Below are positions 8,452 through 17,686 of a stretch of 64,000 nucleotides of DNA, piece by piece. The stretch covers positions 4,140,272-4,204,271 of the forward strand of contig NZ_CM001775.1 in assembly GCF_000332235.1 (NCBI RefSeq), in the 5' to 3' direction. Below the pieces are notes generated by a model that was not told where the DNA came from, did no database searches, and worked only from the letters and a program-made list of their open reading frames with translations. Numbering within the stretch: the first letter of the stretch is position 1; each line of letters begins with the position of its first letter. A program made the translations under genes and the position numbers. This DNA is from Geminocystis herdmanii PCC 6308 (lineage in GTDB: Bacteria; Cyanobacteriota; Cyanobacteriia; Cyanobacteriales; Cyanobacteriaceae).

Positions 8452-8771
8452 TGAACTATTCAACACTTGTTTTTACAGTGGTACTTCCTAATCGAATCCA
8501 TACTATTATTTTGACAGAACTATTGTTCTACCTCAAAGCCGAAATCACTCTTAAAATTTATTACACAAAACTTCTGCTAAAATCAAAGCTAGGCAAAATA
8601 ATCTTAGCCTAGCCAACACTCACAAATTCTACCAAATACTCATCAAGTCACTAATTTGATGTTACAAAAAAACTCTTGTCTAATTTATAAGTATTTCTCC
8701 TGTCTCCTAACTCCTCTCTCCTCTCTCCTACCCTCATCAAAAGACTCTGAAACAAACCTTCAGCATAATCT
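8452..8771. repeat. Gap with dispersed repeats before cobK
   Basis: 320 bases without a gene. At 8653-8674 is AATTTGATGTTACAAAAAAA plus CT, an inverted near-copy of 29332-29353. CT-rich degenerate units of the CTCCTAACTCCT kind run from 8697 to 8730, followed at 8734-8760 by a diverged CATCAAAAGACT gene-end motif. I looked for a cobalamin riboswitch before cobK and saw no recognisable core. Confidence 0.45.
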
Positions 8772-9545
8772 ATGATTTGGCTTATTGGAGGAACTTCTGA
8801 CAGTGTTTCGATCGCACACTTACTCATCAAACATCAGTTAAATTTTATCATAACTGTTACCACGAACACCGCAACGCAACTTTATCAATCCATTTCTTCT
8901 CAATGTCAAATTTTTGTCGGTAAACTTTCACCATCAGAAATACCTCAATTCCTCACAAAACATCATATTTCCCTTGTTATCGATGCCTCTCATCCTTTTG
9001 CTGTCAATATCTCGCACACAGTAATTAAACACTGTCAAGAATTATCATTACCCTATTTACGATATGAGCGCCCGAATATAACACAATCCACCTCCCTTTC
9101 CTCTATTTCCTCTTTGGAATCCCTCCTTAAAGAAAACTCTCCTCTCCACCATAAAAGAGTATTATTAACCATTGGAGCTAAATTTTTACATCTATTCCGC
9201 AATTATCATCCTAAGGCTACCCTTTACGCCCGAATCCTACCCTATCCAGAGTCTATTAACCTAGCCTATGAAGCTAATTTTTCCTGCGATCGAATTATAG
9301 CACTTCGTCCCCCCATTTCTCCCGAATTAGAAAAAGCCCTATGGCAAATGTGGAATATTGACATCGTTGTTACCAAAGCAGGAGGAAAACCCGGAGGAGA
9401 AGACATCAAACAGAAAATTTCCCAAGAATTAAATATTCCCCTTATCGTCATTGAAAGACCAAAAATAGACTATCCTTTGGTTATAAATAATATAGAAGAA
9501 GTTAATACTTTTCTTGCATCCTTATTAGATTTATCCAAAAATTAA
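8772..9545 (+). CDS. cobK: Precorrin-6A / cobalt-precorrin-6A reductase
   Basis: This 257-residue enzyme opens with the family's MIWLIGGTSDS nucleotide-binding loop. It also carries DASHPFAVNIS in the first half and, towards the C-terminus, VVTKAGGKPGGEDIKQ, the CobK/CbiJ hallmark. It reduces one double bond of the corrin precursor in cobalamin synthesis, using NADPH in the cytoplasm. Length is normal for the family. No other cobalamin gene is adjacent, as is common in cyanobacteria, where the pathway is scattered. ATG at 8772 gives the glycine-rich loop at residue 6, as expected. Confidence 0.9.
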   Translation: MIWLIGGTSDSVSIAHLLIKHQLNFIITVTTNTATQLYQSISSQCQIFVGKLSPSEIPQFLTKHHISLVIDASHPFAVNISHTVIKHCQELSLPYLRYERPNITQSTSLSSISSLESLLKENSPLHHKRVLLTIGAKFLHLFRNYHPKATLYARILPYPESINLAYEANFSCDRIIALRPPISPELEKALWQMWNIDIVVTKAGGKPGGEDIKQKISQELNIPLIVIERPKIDYPLVINNIEEVNTFLASLLDLSKN

Positions 9546-9551
9546 ATTTTC

Positions 9552-9811
9552 AATAATTAGGGTTTGCTGAATAAATCAGAAAGCTATAAAAATCAAAGGT
9601 TTAGACATAATACATTCACCAAAAAGTGTGCAGTTTTAAGGATTTTTATTCAAAAATTCAACACTTTTAACCTTATTTTTTAAAATACAACTATACTTAT
9701 TCTATCTATTAACAGCATCAAAACCTTGATGTTTCAGTATTTCTCCTATCTCCTGTCTCCTAACTCCTATCTCCCTAATCGATAAAGACTATGAGGCAAA
9801 CCCTAATTATT
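9552..9811. mobile_element. MITE-like element with 16-bp perfect terminal inverted repeats
   Basis: AATAATTAGGGTTTGC at 9552-9567 is exactly inverted at 9796-9811, enclosing about 228 bases with no coding capacity. The inside has an A/T-rich left part and, on the right, CT-rich CTCCTATCTCCTGTCTCCTA units followed by GACTATGAGGC. It fills most of the gap between cobK and the TerB-like gene. The right end motif GCAAACCCTAATT recurs alone at 4583 and 6254, so this may be a full-length member of a family otherwise represented by fragments. A second, diverged motif copy lies just outside, at 9830-9863. Confidence 0.6.
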
Positions 9812-9854
9812 TAACCTAACACCTCTCCCCATCAAAATACTTTTTCATCACACC

Positions 9855-10274
9855 CTAATTGTTTGCGATCGCTTTTTGATATAATTGCTTAACTGAATTT
9901 AAAATTTGATCAAGCATTGATTTTTTAGTTAAAGTATTAGGGTCTAAATTTTCTAAATGATTTAATAGTTTCGCCTCTTGCATATCCACATCACCATCAC
10001 TATAAATTAACGCACTAATATTTTCAAATAATTTTTCATAATCTTTGATAGTGGGATTGTTGCCTAAATATTCCTCTAACCATTCATAACATTGAGGCGG
10101 ATTAACAGGCTTGATTTCCGATAGCAAAGACTTAATTTCAGCGTCATCACTAAGGTTATTTTCCCCTACGACTTTTTGTAAATATTTTCTTTCTTCAGGT
10201 TGAATAATACCATCAATCCATGCTGTACCTACTAAAATTTTTACCAATAATTTAGTTTGATTTTGAGTTGTCAT
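9855..10274 (-). CDS. TerB-like (tellurite resistance TerB family) protein
   Basis: This 139-residue, all-helical acidic protein carries the TerB/DjlA pattern: LLVKILVGTAWIDGIIQPEE in the first helix pair and ISALIYSDGDVDMQEAKLL in the second, each with an acidic loop (DG..Q.EE and DGDVD..E) of the type proposed to bind metal. The exact role of stand-alone TerB proteins is unknown; they are linked to stress and membrane-associated complexes. It begins 4 bases after the rsmB stop, so the two form an operon. Its TAG stop falls inside an ACCCTAATT repeat end. Confidence 0.75.
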   Translation of the reverse strand: MTTQNQTKLLVKILVGTAWIDGIIQPEERKYLQKVVGENNLSDDAEIKSLLSEIKPVNPPQCYEWLEEYLGNNPTIKDYEKLFENISALIYSDGDVDMQEAKLLNHLENLDPNTLTKKSMLDQILNSVKQLYQKAIANN

Positions 10275-10278
10275 AATG

Positions 10279-11619
10279 TTAGTTTCCTTTAATTAATTTA
10301 GCCATGAAAAAACCATCCATATCATCTATCGGTGGAAATATTTTTACTATCCCCTTTGATGGTATCGAAAAATTCGACATTGAATCATTATTTTTGTCGG
10401 CTAATTGCCATGAGGGATTTTTTGCTAAAAACTGATTAATAATATCCTCATTTTCACTTTTATTTAAAGTACAAGTAGAATAAACTAATACACCGCCATT
10501 TTTAACCCATTTTGCCGAATTTTCCAGCATTTTAAGCTGTAATTCTGTTAAAGGTTTTATCTCCTCTGGTTTTTTGCGCCAACGAATATCAGGATTTTTA
10601 TGTAATGTACCTAACCCTGAACAGGGTACATCCACTAATACTCTATCTGCTTTATTTTCCCATGTCGTCAACTCGCTACTATCTGCTTCTTCCACTTGGA
10701 TAGATTTTAGTTGTAATCTTTCTACATTCTCCGTAACTTTTTTTAATCTTGAAAGAGATCGATCGAACCCTATAATATTACCAGTATCCCCCATTAACTC
10801 CGCTATATGAGTAGTTTTCCCCCCCGGTGCGGCACAAGCATCGATAATAGTTTCATGGGGTTGAGGATTAAGAAAATGGGCGACAAGTTGCGCACTACCA
10901 TCTTGAATTGTAAATAAACCCTCTTTAAAACAGTCTAATTGAGTGATATTTCCTGCGGATTTTGTCAGTCTTAAACCTTGCGGAAGATGAGGTAAAAAAC
11001 TGGTTTCTATACCATTATTTAATAATATTTCCTGTAAGTTTTCCCTCGAAATTTTTAAGGTATTAACTCTTAAATCAATACTAGGAATTTGGTTATACCA
11101 TTCTAATAACTTTCTCGTTTGTTTCACATTAAATTGTTCGATAAAAAGAGCAACTAACCAATCGGGAAAACTATATTTCACCCCTAAACGGGGAATAAAA
11201 TCATCAGGTAAAATTAAAGGGTCTTCTTTTTCTGATAATCTAAGGTACGATCGAAGGATACCATTTATCACCCCTGATAATTTCGACAACCCATTATTTT
11301 TAGCTAAATCAACGCTAGTATTCACCGCCGCCGACTCAGGAATTTTATCCAGATACCGTAATTGATATAACCCTATTTGTAAAATTATACGCAGGTTTAA
11401 AGGTTGTTGAGATGCCTTTTTTGTAGCTAATTGATTAATCAGACTATCTAAAGTACGTTTACGCCTGACGATACCATACACCAATTCTGACACTAGATGT
11501 CGATCGAAAGCAGAAATAGAAGAATTACTCAAAACTCTTTCCAAAGCAATATCAGTATAAGCCTTTTGTTGATAGATATTTTGTAAAGCCTGAAAAGCCA
11601 ATTGACGGGAATTATTCAT
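10279..11619 (-). CDS. rsmB: 16S rRNA m5C967 methyltransferase RsmB
   Basis: This 446-residue protein has an N-terminal NusB-like RNA-binding domain (about 1-135, starting SRQLAFQALQNIYQQKAYTD) and a C-terminal SAM-dependent RNA cytosine methyltransferase domain. The SAM loop DACAAPGGKTTHIAE and the catalytic DVPCSGLGTLHKNPD and VYSTCTLNKSENE motifs, with two conserved cysteines, are all intact. It modifies C967 of 16S rRNA during ribosome assembly. Length is typical. The TerB-like gene follows with a 4-base gap. On the right it is separated from the next, divergent gene by the heptamer array. Confidence 0.94.
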   Translation of the reverse strand: MNNSRQLAFQALQNIYQQKAYTDIALERVLSNSSISAFDRHLVSELVYGIVRRKRTLDSLINQLATKKASQQPLNLRIILQIGLYQLRYLDKIPESAAVNTSVDLAKNNGLSKLSGVINGILRSYLRLSEKEDPLILPDDFIPRLGVKYSFPDWLVALFIEQFNVKQTRKLLEWYNQIPSIDLRVNTLKISRENLQEILLNNGIETSFLPHLPQGLRLTKSAGNITQLDCFKEGLFTIQDGSAQLVAHFLNPQPHETIIDACAAPGGKTTHIAELMGDTGNIIGFDRSLSRLKKVTENVERLQLKSIQVEEADSSELTTWENKADRVLVDVPCSGLGTLHKNPDIRWRKKPEEIKPLTELQLKMLENSAKWVKNGGVLVYSTCTLNKSENEDIINQFLAKNPSWQLADKNNDSMSNFSIPSKGIVKIFPPIDDMDGFFMAKLIKGN

Positions 11620-11672
11620 AAAAAAAGATGTTATAGTGAGTAACGAAATAGACGTTATTTTAATTCTAATTC

Positions 11673-11776
11673 TTAATTCTTAATTCTTAATTCTTAATTC
11701 TTAATTCTTAATTCTTAATTCTTAATTCTTAATTCTTAATTCTTAATTCTTAATTCTTAATTCTTAATTCTTAATT
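11673..11776. repeat. Heptamer tandem array (TTAATTC)14 running into a start codon
   Basis: Fourteen perfect copies of TTAATTC fill 11673-11770, followed by a six-base partial copy (TTAATT) that touches the ATG at 11777. Two slightly shorter units precede it. It leaves the downstream gene with no Shine-Dalgarno sequence. A four-copy version of the same heptamer abuts the ATG at 51441. Such short tandemly repeated sequences are known in cyanobacteria and vary in copy number. Confidence 0.95.
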
Positions 11777-12364
11777 ATGTCAAAAAATATTGCACCTTGG
11801 AGAACTTATTTACAAAAAGCACTACACAAAAATCGTTCCAACCTATTCAGTCGTTATTTTGCTTTAGCTACCGTCACAAAAACAGGTTATCCTGCCAATA
11901 GAATGGTAGTTTTTAGAGGCTTTTTAGATAATAGTAATAAACTAGAAATAATTACAGATATTCGCAGTCAAAAAATAGAAGATTTAAGTCATAATTCCTA
12001 CGGTGAAATTTGTTGGTATTTTGCCAAAACAAGAGAACAATTTAGAATAACAGGAAAAATAGAAATAATCACCGCCCATGACGATAATCAAGAGTTGCTA
12101 AAAGAACGTCAAAAAATATGGCAAAAACTAAGTTTAGCAGGAAAAGAACAATTTTATTGGGAAAATCCTAGAGAATTATCGATCGAAAATAGTGAGATTC
12201 CTACGGTAGATATTGATGAGGAAAAACCGATAGAAAATTTTTGCTTATTATTATTAAATCCTGAAATTGTGGATCATTTAGAATTAAAAGGCAATCCACA
12301 AAATCGTCATATTTACGAGATGGATAATGAGGAAAAATGGCACATGAAAAAAGTTAATCCTTAG
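11777..12364 (+). CDS. PPOX-type FMN-dependent flavoprotein (pyridoxamine oxidase-like)
   Basis: This 195-residue protein matches the cyanobacterial/plant PPOX-like family (the alr4036/Npun_F5749 type). It starts with IAPWRTYLQKALHKNRS, then FALATVTKTGYPANRMVVFRGF, the split-barrel FMN-binding strand, and RSQKIEDLSHNSYGEICWYF. True PdxH proteins are longer at the C-terminus and have a conserved RPP substrate motif that I do not see, so the substrate is uncertain. It acts in the cytoplasm. The start codon directly follows the heptamer array and lacks a ribosome-binding site, which may lower or vary translation. Divergent from rsmB. Confidence 0.8.
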   Translation: MSKNIAPWRTYLQKALHKNRSNLFSRYFALATVTKTGYPANRMVVFRGFLDNSNKLEIITDIRSQKIEDLSHNSYGEICWYFAKTREQFRITGKIEIITAHDDNQELLKERQKIWQKLSLAGKEQFYWENPRELSIENSEIPTVDIDEEKPIENFCLLLLNPEIVDHLELKGNPQNRHIYEMDNEEKWHMKKVNP

Positions 12365-12439
12365 TTTTTTTCAATGCTTTAACCTAACACCTAAAACCTA
12401 ATACCTTCCCCCATTAAAAAACTATGAGGCAACGCTTAC

Positions 12440-13861
12440 TTAACAATCGTAGTATAAAGAAAACTCGTAAGGATGAGGACGAAGACGCATAGGGTTAACC
12501 TCGTTATCTAGCTTATACTCAATCCAGTTTTCGATAAAGTCTGTAGTAAATACACCACAATCCGTTAAGAAACCATGATCTTTTTCTAAGGCTTCTAAAG
12601 CCGCTTCTAATGAGCCGGGAGTGGAAGGAATTTTGCTTAATTCTTCAGGAGATAAGTCGTAAATGTCCACGTCAAAAGGCTCACCCGGATCGATTTGATT
12701 CTTAATACCATCGATACCAGCACATAACATGGCGGCAAATGCTAAGTAAGGATTGCTTGTAGCATCAGGACAACGGAACTCAATACGTTTCGCTTTGGGG
12801 TTACTACCCGATAAAGGAATACGGATAGAAGCCGATCGATTTCCTTGAGAGTAAGCTAAGTTTACAGGAGCTTCAAAACCCGGAACTAAGCGTTTGTAGG
12901 AGTTAGTGGTAGGATTAGTTAATGCTAAAAGAGCAGGAGCGTGTCTGATGATACCACCAATATACCATAAAGCCATTTGACTTAAACCAGCGTATTTGTC
13001 ACCAGCGAATAAAGGTACACCGTTATTCCAGATAGATTGGTGAGTGTGCATACCAGAACCATTATCATTAAATAAAGGTTTAGGCATAAAAGTCACAGTT
13101 TTGCCGTATTTTTTCGCTACGTTTTTGATGACATATTTATAAGTCATTAAATAGTCTGCCGCTTCCACGAGGGTAGAAAATTTAATACCTAATTCATTTT
13201 GTCCACCCGTTGCCACTTCATGGTGATGTTTTTCGATGGGTACTCCACATTCTGCCATAGTTAAGAGCATTTCTGTACGAATATCTTGGGTTGTATCCGT
13301 AGGTGCAACGGGGAAATAACCTTGCTTGTAACCCGGTTTATAACCTAAGTTTCCACCTTCTTCTACTCTACCAGAGTTCCAACGTCCTTCCACACTGTCC
13401 ACATAGTAGTAACCTTTGTTTTCAGTTTGATCAAAACGAACATCATCAAAGATGAAAAATTCGGCTTCGGGTCCAATATAAACAGTGTCACCGATACCAC
13501 TAGAGGCTAAATATTCTACAGCTTTAGCCGCAATACTACGAGGGTCTCTCGAATACCATTCACCCGTACGAGGTTCTTTGATACGACAAATCATACTCAA
13601 AGTAGGTTCAGCATAGAAAGGATCGATCCATGCGGTGTTAGGATCGGGTACCATACACATATCTGAGTCATTAATGGCTTTCCAACCACGAATACTTGAA
13701 CCATCAAAAGCTACACCTTCAATGAAAGAGTTTTCATCGATTTGATCATAATAAAATGAACAATGTTGCCATATACCGGGAGTATCAATAAATTTTAGGT
13801 CAATAATTTTAATTTTTTGATCTTGAATCATTTTCAAGACTTCTTGGGGGGTACTAGGCAT
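12440..13861 (-). CDS. glnA: Glutamine synthetase type I
   Basis: This 473-residue enzyme is of normal GSI length. Motifs in order are [11 protein letters not shown] near the N-terminus, [19 protein letters not shown] (ATP and metal binding), [19 protein letters not shown] (the flexible glutamate-binding loop), and near the C-terminus the region after [16 protein letters not shown]. It condenses glutamate and ammonia, the entry of nitrogen into the GS-GOGAT cycle. Upstream is a class II NtcA promoter and a good AAGGAGA ribosome-binding site. In cyanobacteria GSI is controlled by inactivating factors rather than adenylylation; the genes for those are not in this window. Confidence 0.97.
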   Translation of the reverse strand: MPSTPQEVLKMIQDQKIKIIDLKFIDTPGIWQHCSFYYDQIDENSFIEGVAFDGSSIRGWKAINDSDMCMVPDPNTAWIDPFYAEPTLSMICRIKEPRTGEWYSRDPRSIAAKAVEYLASSGIGDTVYIGPEAEFFIFDDVRFDQTENKGYYYVDSVEGRWNSGRVEEGGNLGYKPGYKQGYFPVAPTDTTQDIRTEMLLTMAECGVPIEKHHHEVATGGQNELGIKFSTLVEAADYLMTYKYVIKNVAKKYGKTVTFMPKPLFNDNGSGMHTHQSIWNNGVPLFAGDKYAGLSQMALWYIGGIIRHAPALLALTNPTTNSYKRLVPGFEAPVNLAYSQGNRSASIRIPLSGSNPKAKRIEFRCPDATSNPYLAFAAMLCAGIDGIKNQIDPGEPFDVDIYDLSPEELSKIPSTPGSLEAALEALEKDHGFLTDCGVFTTDFIENWIEYKLDNEVNPMRLRPHPYEFSLYYDC

Positions 13862-13911
13862 TAACTATTTCTCCTTTACTTACTTTATTTATTTAACCAC
13901 TCAAACACTTA

Positions 13912-13953
13912 ATGCTAAGGATAGATTTATCTTTGTTTTGTAGCTATTGATAC
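13912..13953 (-). promoter_or_regulatory. NtcA-activated promoter of glnA
   Basis: On the minus strand, GTA-N8-TAC (13953-13940) matches the NtcA consensus exactly. Twenty-two bases downstream lies TAGCAT (13917-13912), which fits the TAN3T -10 box. This spacing is that of class II NtcA-dependent promoters, including glnA in other cyanobacteria. The implied transcript start is near 13905, giving a leader of about 45 bases before the glnA ATG. Confidence 0.85.
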
Positions 13954-13985
13954 ATAATCTTCAAATCACCTCAGTTGTTGATTGC

Positions 13986-14024
13986 AGGTGTCAGGTGTCA
14001 GGTGTCACCTGAGTTTAATATAAA
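13986..14024. repeat. Heptamer trio and ACCTGAGTT motif upstream of glnA
   Basis: AGGTGTC is repeated three times at 13986-14006, then CACCTGAGTTTAATATAAAG, a member of the dispersed ACCTGAGTTCGATATAA family found five or more times between 54371 and 56990. It lies in the 387-base gap between glnA and the aminopeptidase gene. The rest of that gap (14025-14248) is AT-rich and presumably holds the aminopeptidase promoter. Confidence 0.6.
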
Positions 14025-14248
14025 GTTTCGGTGGTATAAAAGTGACAAGTATCCAGTGTTAGGTATTAGGTTAAAGAATTCACAAAAAATATATCTTAAT
14101 TGATTTTCTTATTTTAAATTCTTTATATTAATTAATCAATGTTCGAGAAATCTTTACCTGATACCGATGAAACCTATTAAAATTTAACATATAAATGAGT
14201 GCGTAACGTCAGTTAAAATTATCTTAAAGATCATTAATCACAGAAAAG

Positions 14249-16831
14249 ATGAATCATTTACAACACTATTTCGATGCAGAAGAAAAGAAAAGTTTTGAGT
14301 TACCCGGTGCTAAACCCCATTATAATCCCGATCGAGCAGGACAAGTAGGACATATCGCCCTTGATTTAGCTTTAGATATAGACAATCAAAGTTTCGGCGG
14401 TACTTGCACTATAACCCTAACTCCTGTTCGATCGAACATCAAACAATTAAATTTAGATGCAGTGGACTTGACTATTAGCGCCGTTTTAGTGGATAATATT
14501 AGTCAATCTTTTAATTATGATGGGGAAATCCTGACTATAAACCTATCAGAAGCCACAACCGATAAGGATTTAAAGATTTCGATCGAGTATAGCAAAGAAA
14601 AACCCCAACGAGGCTTATACTTTATCGCCCCCGATGAACATTACCCAAATAAACCCTCCCAAGTGTGGACACAAGGAGAAGACGAAGATTCGAGATACTG
14701 GTTTCCTTGTTTCGACTATCCGGGGCAATTGGCAACATCAGAAATAAAAATAACAGTACCCTCAGATTATATTGCTATCTCCAATGGCGAGTTATTTAAG
14801 ACAGAAGAAAAAGACGGTAAAAAAATTTATCATTGGTTGCAATTCCAAGTGCATCCCACTTATTTAATGACGTTAGCAGTAGGAAAATTTGCGGAAATTG
14901 AGGATAAATGGCAAGACATCCCCGTTAATTATTATGTGGAAAAAGGCAAAGAAACCGAAGCTAAAATTAGCATGGGTAAAACTCCAAAAATGATTGAATT
15001 TTTCTCTCAAAAATACGGTTATTCTTACCCCTATTCTAAATATGCTCAAGTCTGTGTCGATGACTTTATTTTCGGCGGTATGGAAAATACTTCAACTACC
15101 ATCCTAACCGATCGATGTCTCCTCGATGAAAAAGCCTCCCTTGATAACCGCAACACCGAGAGTTTAGTTGCTCACGAGTTGGCGCATCAATGGTTTGGGG
15201 ATTTAGTGGTAATTAAACATTGGAGTCACGCATGGATTAAAGAGGGAGCGGCTTCCTATGCAGAAGTATTATGGACTGAATACGAATACGGTAAAGACGA
15301 GGGCGCTTATTATTTACTAGGGGAGGCAAGAAATTATTTTCAGGAGGATTCTTCCCGTTATCGCCGTCCTATTGTTACCAATGTTTACAGAGAAGCTATT
15401 GAATTGTACGATCGACATTTGTACGAAAAAGGTGCTTGTGTTTATCACATGATTAGGGGGATTTTGGGAGAGGAGTTATTTGATAAATTTATTCATAGTT
15501 TTATTAATAAAAATGCCCATAAAACTGTCGAAACTATTGATTTATTACGCTCGATCGAAGAATCAACAGGTTATAATTTAAGTCCTCTTTTTGATCAATA
15601 TGTCTTTAGGGGAGGGCATCCAGATTTTAATATTAATTATAGTTGGGATAGTGATAGTAAGTTAGCCATAGTAAAGATTAAGCAAACTCAAGCTAAAGAA
15701 AAAGATGGTAAATTTATCGACTTATTCGATTTAAAAATACCCTTCGCTTTTGGTTATCTTAAAGAAGGAGAAAAGCCTGTTTTAAATACAGTTTCTCTCA
15801 AACTTAATCAACTGGAGCAAATTTTTTATTTTCCCTTACAAGAGAAGCCCGATTTTATCTCTTTTGATGTCGGTAATTATCACTTAAAAACTGTTAAATT
15901 AGAATACGGATTTAGTGAATTAAAAAATCAGTTAAATCATGATCCTGATGTGATTTCTCGCATTTATGCTACGATGGCTATTGGTAAAAAAGGTAACTTA
16001 GAAGCAGTAAAAGCCTTAGAGTATGCCCTTGAAAACGAGAGATTTTGGGGAGTAAAAGTCGAAATTGTCAAACAATTGGGCAAAATTAAGCTAAATCAGG
16101 CAATGGAAGTCTTAATTAACCACCTTAACGACACAAATCCTAAAGTCAGAAAAGCCATAGTGGAAGCCTTAACCCACCACAAAAACGAAGCCAGTTACAA
16201 CGCTTTGAAAAATATCGTCATCAACGGTGATGCTAGTTACTATGTGGAGTCGTCTGCTATCAACGGTTTAGGGAAGTTAACCACTGGTAGCCTTGAAGAT
16301 AAAGAAGAAGAAGTTATTACTCTCCTTGAGGAAATTTTAACAGAAAAAAGCGGTTGGAATGAGGTAATTCGATCGAGCGCTATTACCGCTTTAAGTCACC
16401 TCAAAACCAACGAAAAAGCCGTTGACATCATCGCTAAATATACCATTTTGGGTACTCCTCAACCCCTGCGCCTGACGGCAATTCGTAGCTTAGGCTCGAT
16501 CGCTAAAGGACAAAAATCTGATAAACTAACCTTTATCCTCGAAAAATTCGAGTCTCTGATGTCAGATACCTTCTTTTTGACTCAAATGTCATTAATCGGC
16601 GGTTTAGGGCAAATAGAAGACTCTCAAGCTATCGCTCTATTAACAAATTTAGCGGATAGCACCCCTGATGGTAGAGTGAAAAGACGTGCCGAGGAGGCAA
16701 TTAATGGAGTAAGAGGTAAACTAGGTAAAGATAAGACGATGAAAGACTTACAACAAGCTATGGATAAGTTAAAAGAGGAAAACCAAGACTTACAAAGCCG
16801 TCTCGCTAAATTAGAAACAACAAACAATTAA
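14249..16831 (+). CDS. M1-family zinc aminopeptidase with C-terminal HEAT repeats
   Basis: This 860-residue protein is a membrane-free M1 metallopeptidase. The N-terminal beta domain runs to about 210. The exopeptidase motif appears as FGGMEN (G-x-MEN) at about 274-279. Zinc site HELAH (309-313) is followed 18 residues later by Glu-332 in KEGAASYAE, the exact HExxH-x18-E spacing. From about 565 to 830 there are five or six HEAT-like helical repeats, then a short coiled coil to the end. It trims N-terminal residues from peptides, probably in the cytoplasm. HEAT repeats in place of the usual ERAP1-like C-terminal domain are found in a cyanobacterial subgroup and suggest a protein partner. Confidence 0.9.
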   Translation: MNHLQHYFDAEEKKSFELPGAKPHYNPDRAGQVGHIALDLALDIDNQSFGGTCTITLTPVRSNIKQLNLDAVDLTISAVLVDNISQSFNYDGEILTINLSEATTDKDLKISIEYSKEKPQRGLYFIAPDEHYPNKPSQVWTQGEDEDSRYWFPCFDYPGQLATSEIKITVPSDYIAISNGELFKTEEKDGKKIYHWLQFQVHPTYLMTLAVGKFAEIEDKWQDIPVNYYVEKGKETEAKISMGKTPKMIEFFSQKYGYSYPYSKYAQVCVDDFIFGGMENTSTTILTDRCLLDEKASLDNRNTESLVAHELAHQWFGDLVVIKHWSHAWIKEGAASYAEVLWTEYEYGKDEGAYYLLGEARNYFQEDSSRYRRPIVTNVYREAIELYDRHLYEKGACVYHMIRGILGEELFDKFIHSFINKNAHKTVETIDLLRSIEESTGYNLSPLFDQYVFRGGHPDFNINYSWDSDSKLAIVKIKQTQAKEKDGKFIDLFDLKIPFAFGYLKEGEKPVLNTVSLKLNQLEQIFYFPLQEKPDFISFDVGNYHLKTVKLEYGFSELKNQLNHDPDVISRIYATMAIGKKGNLEAVKALEYALENERFWGVKVEIVKQLGKIKLNQAMEVLINHLNDTNPKVRKAIVEALTHHKNEASYNALKNIVINGDASYYVESSAINGLGKLTTGSLEDKEEEVITLLEEILTEKSGWNEVIRSSAITALSHLKTNEKAVDIIAKYTILGTPQPLRLTAIRSLGSIAKGQKSDKLTFILEKFESLMSDTFFLTQMSLIGGLGQIEDSQAIALLTNLADSTPDGRVKRRAEEAINGVRGKLGKDKTMKDLQQAMDKLKEENQDLQSRLAKLETTNN

Positions 16832-16985
16832 GAATGGAGAATGGAGAATTGAGAATGGAGAATTGAGAATTGAGAATTAAAAACTTATCAATTTTTCTTC
16901 TAATCCCCTAATCCCCTAATCCCCTAATCTCCTAGTCTTCTAGTCTCCTAGTCTCCTAGTCTCCTAGTCTCCTAGTCTCCCCAAC
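16831..16985. repeat. Degenerate heptamer/octamer arrays
   Basis: Right after the aminopeptidase stop come alternating GAATGGA and GAATTGA heptamers (16831-16876). From about 16910 to 16985 follow CCCCTAAT and then CTCCTAGT octamers. They fill most of the gap to bioD. Different units side by side suggest independent expansions. Confidence 0.8.
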
Positions 16986-17026
16986 ACCCTAATACCCTAA
17001 CACCCCAACCCCCTTTCCGATACCTA

Positions 17027-17686
17027 TTACTGACTGATGGAAATATGTCGAGAGGTGATAAGCGCTAAATCCGAAAGGTTATCGATGGTTTCTAAGTAGG
17101 GGAAATAGCCTAACACTGGCACTTGAGTTAAGGATTCTACTAACTCTTTGGGTGTCCATTTATTTATATCTTCCTCACTACAGGCATTGACACAGTTAAA
17201 AATAATCCCTTTTAATTTGACTTTGTGATGTCGAGCTAAGGCTACATTTGCCACTGTCTGGGCGATCGAACCTAATTTCACAGGTACGACTAATATAGTA
17301 TCTAAACGCCAAGTACCTGCGATGTCGGCAATAGTTAACTCGTTTGTAATGGGAGAGCCTAAACCGCCTAAACCTTCTACGAAGACTAAATCACAGGTTT
17401 TTTGTAATTGTAACAGATTTTGCCAGATAATGCTTAAATCGATCGAGCGGTTTTCTAATGCGGCGGCAATGGGAGGCGCTACGGGAGTATCAAACCGTAA
17501 GGGTGTAATCACATCATCAAAAAACCGTTGATAAAATTCTGCATCTCCTTCTATGCCAGTTTGTAACAACTTCATTAACCCTGTTTTCACTTTGGGAAAA
17601 TACTGCTGATAATACGCCCTTAAAGCTGTGGTAATGATGGTTTTTCCTGCATCTGTATCTGTACTAGCAATTAATAAAGTGTTCAT
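17027..17686 (-). CDS. bioD: Dethiobiotin synthetase
   Basis: This 219-residue protein begins MNTLLIASTDTDAGKT, the BioD P-loop that binds ATP. It also has KTGLMKLLQTG (Lys contact for the carbamate), FVEGLGGLGSPI (the second conserved Glu-Gly-Gly loop) and VVPVKLGSIAQTVAN. It closes the ureido ring of dethiobiotin using CO2 and ATP, the penultimate step of biotin synthesis. Length is typical. No other bio gene is adjacent; neighbours are separated by repeat arrays on both sides. Confidence 0.92.
   Translation of the reverse strand: MNTLLIASTDTDAGKTIITTALRAYYQQYFPKVKTGLMKLLQTGIEGDAEFYQRFFDDVITPLRFDTPVAPPIAAALENRSIDLSIIWQNLLQLQKTCDLVFVEGLGGLGSPITNELTIADIAGTWRLDTILVVPVKLGSIAQTVANVALARHHKVKLKGIIFNCVNACSEEDINKWTPKELVESLTQVPVLGYFPYLETIDNLSDLALITSRHISISQ

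Noticed and set aside
8452-8771. Cobalamin riboswitch ahead of cobK
   Set aside because: The conserved core and B12-box are not visible in this AT-rich, repeat-bearing gap.
11661-11776. CRISPR-like appearance of the heptamer array
   Set aside because: Units are 7 bases with no spacers; this is a simple tandem repeat. No spacer-repeat pattern is seen elsewhere in the window.
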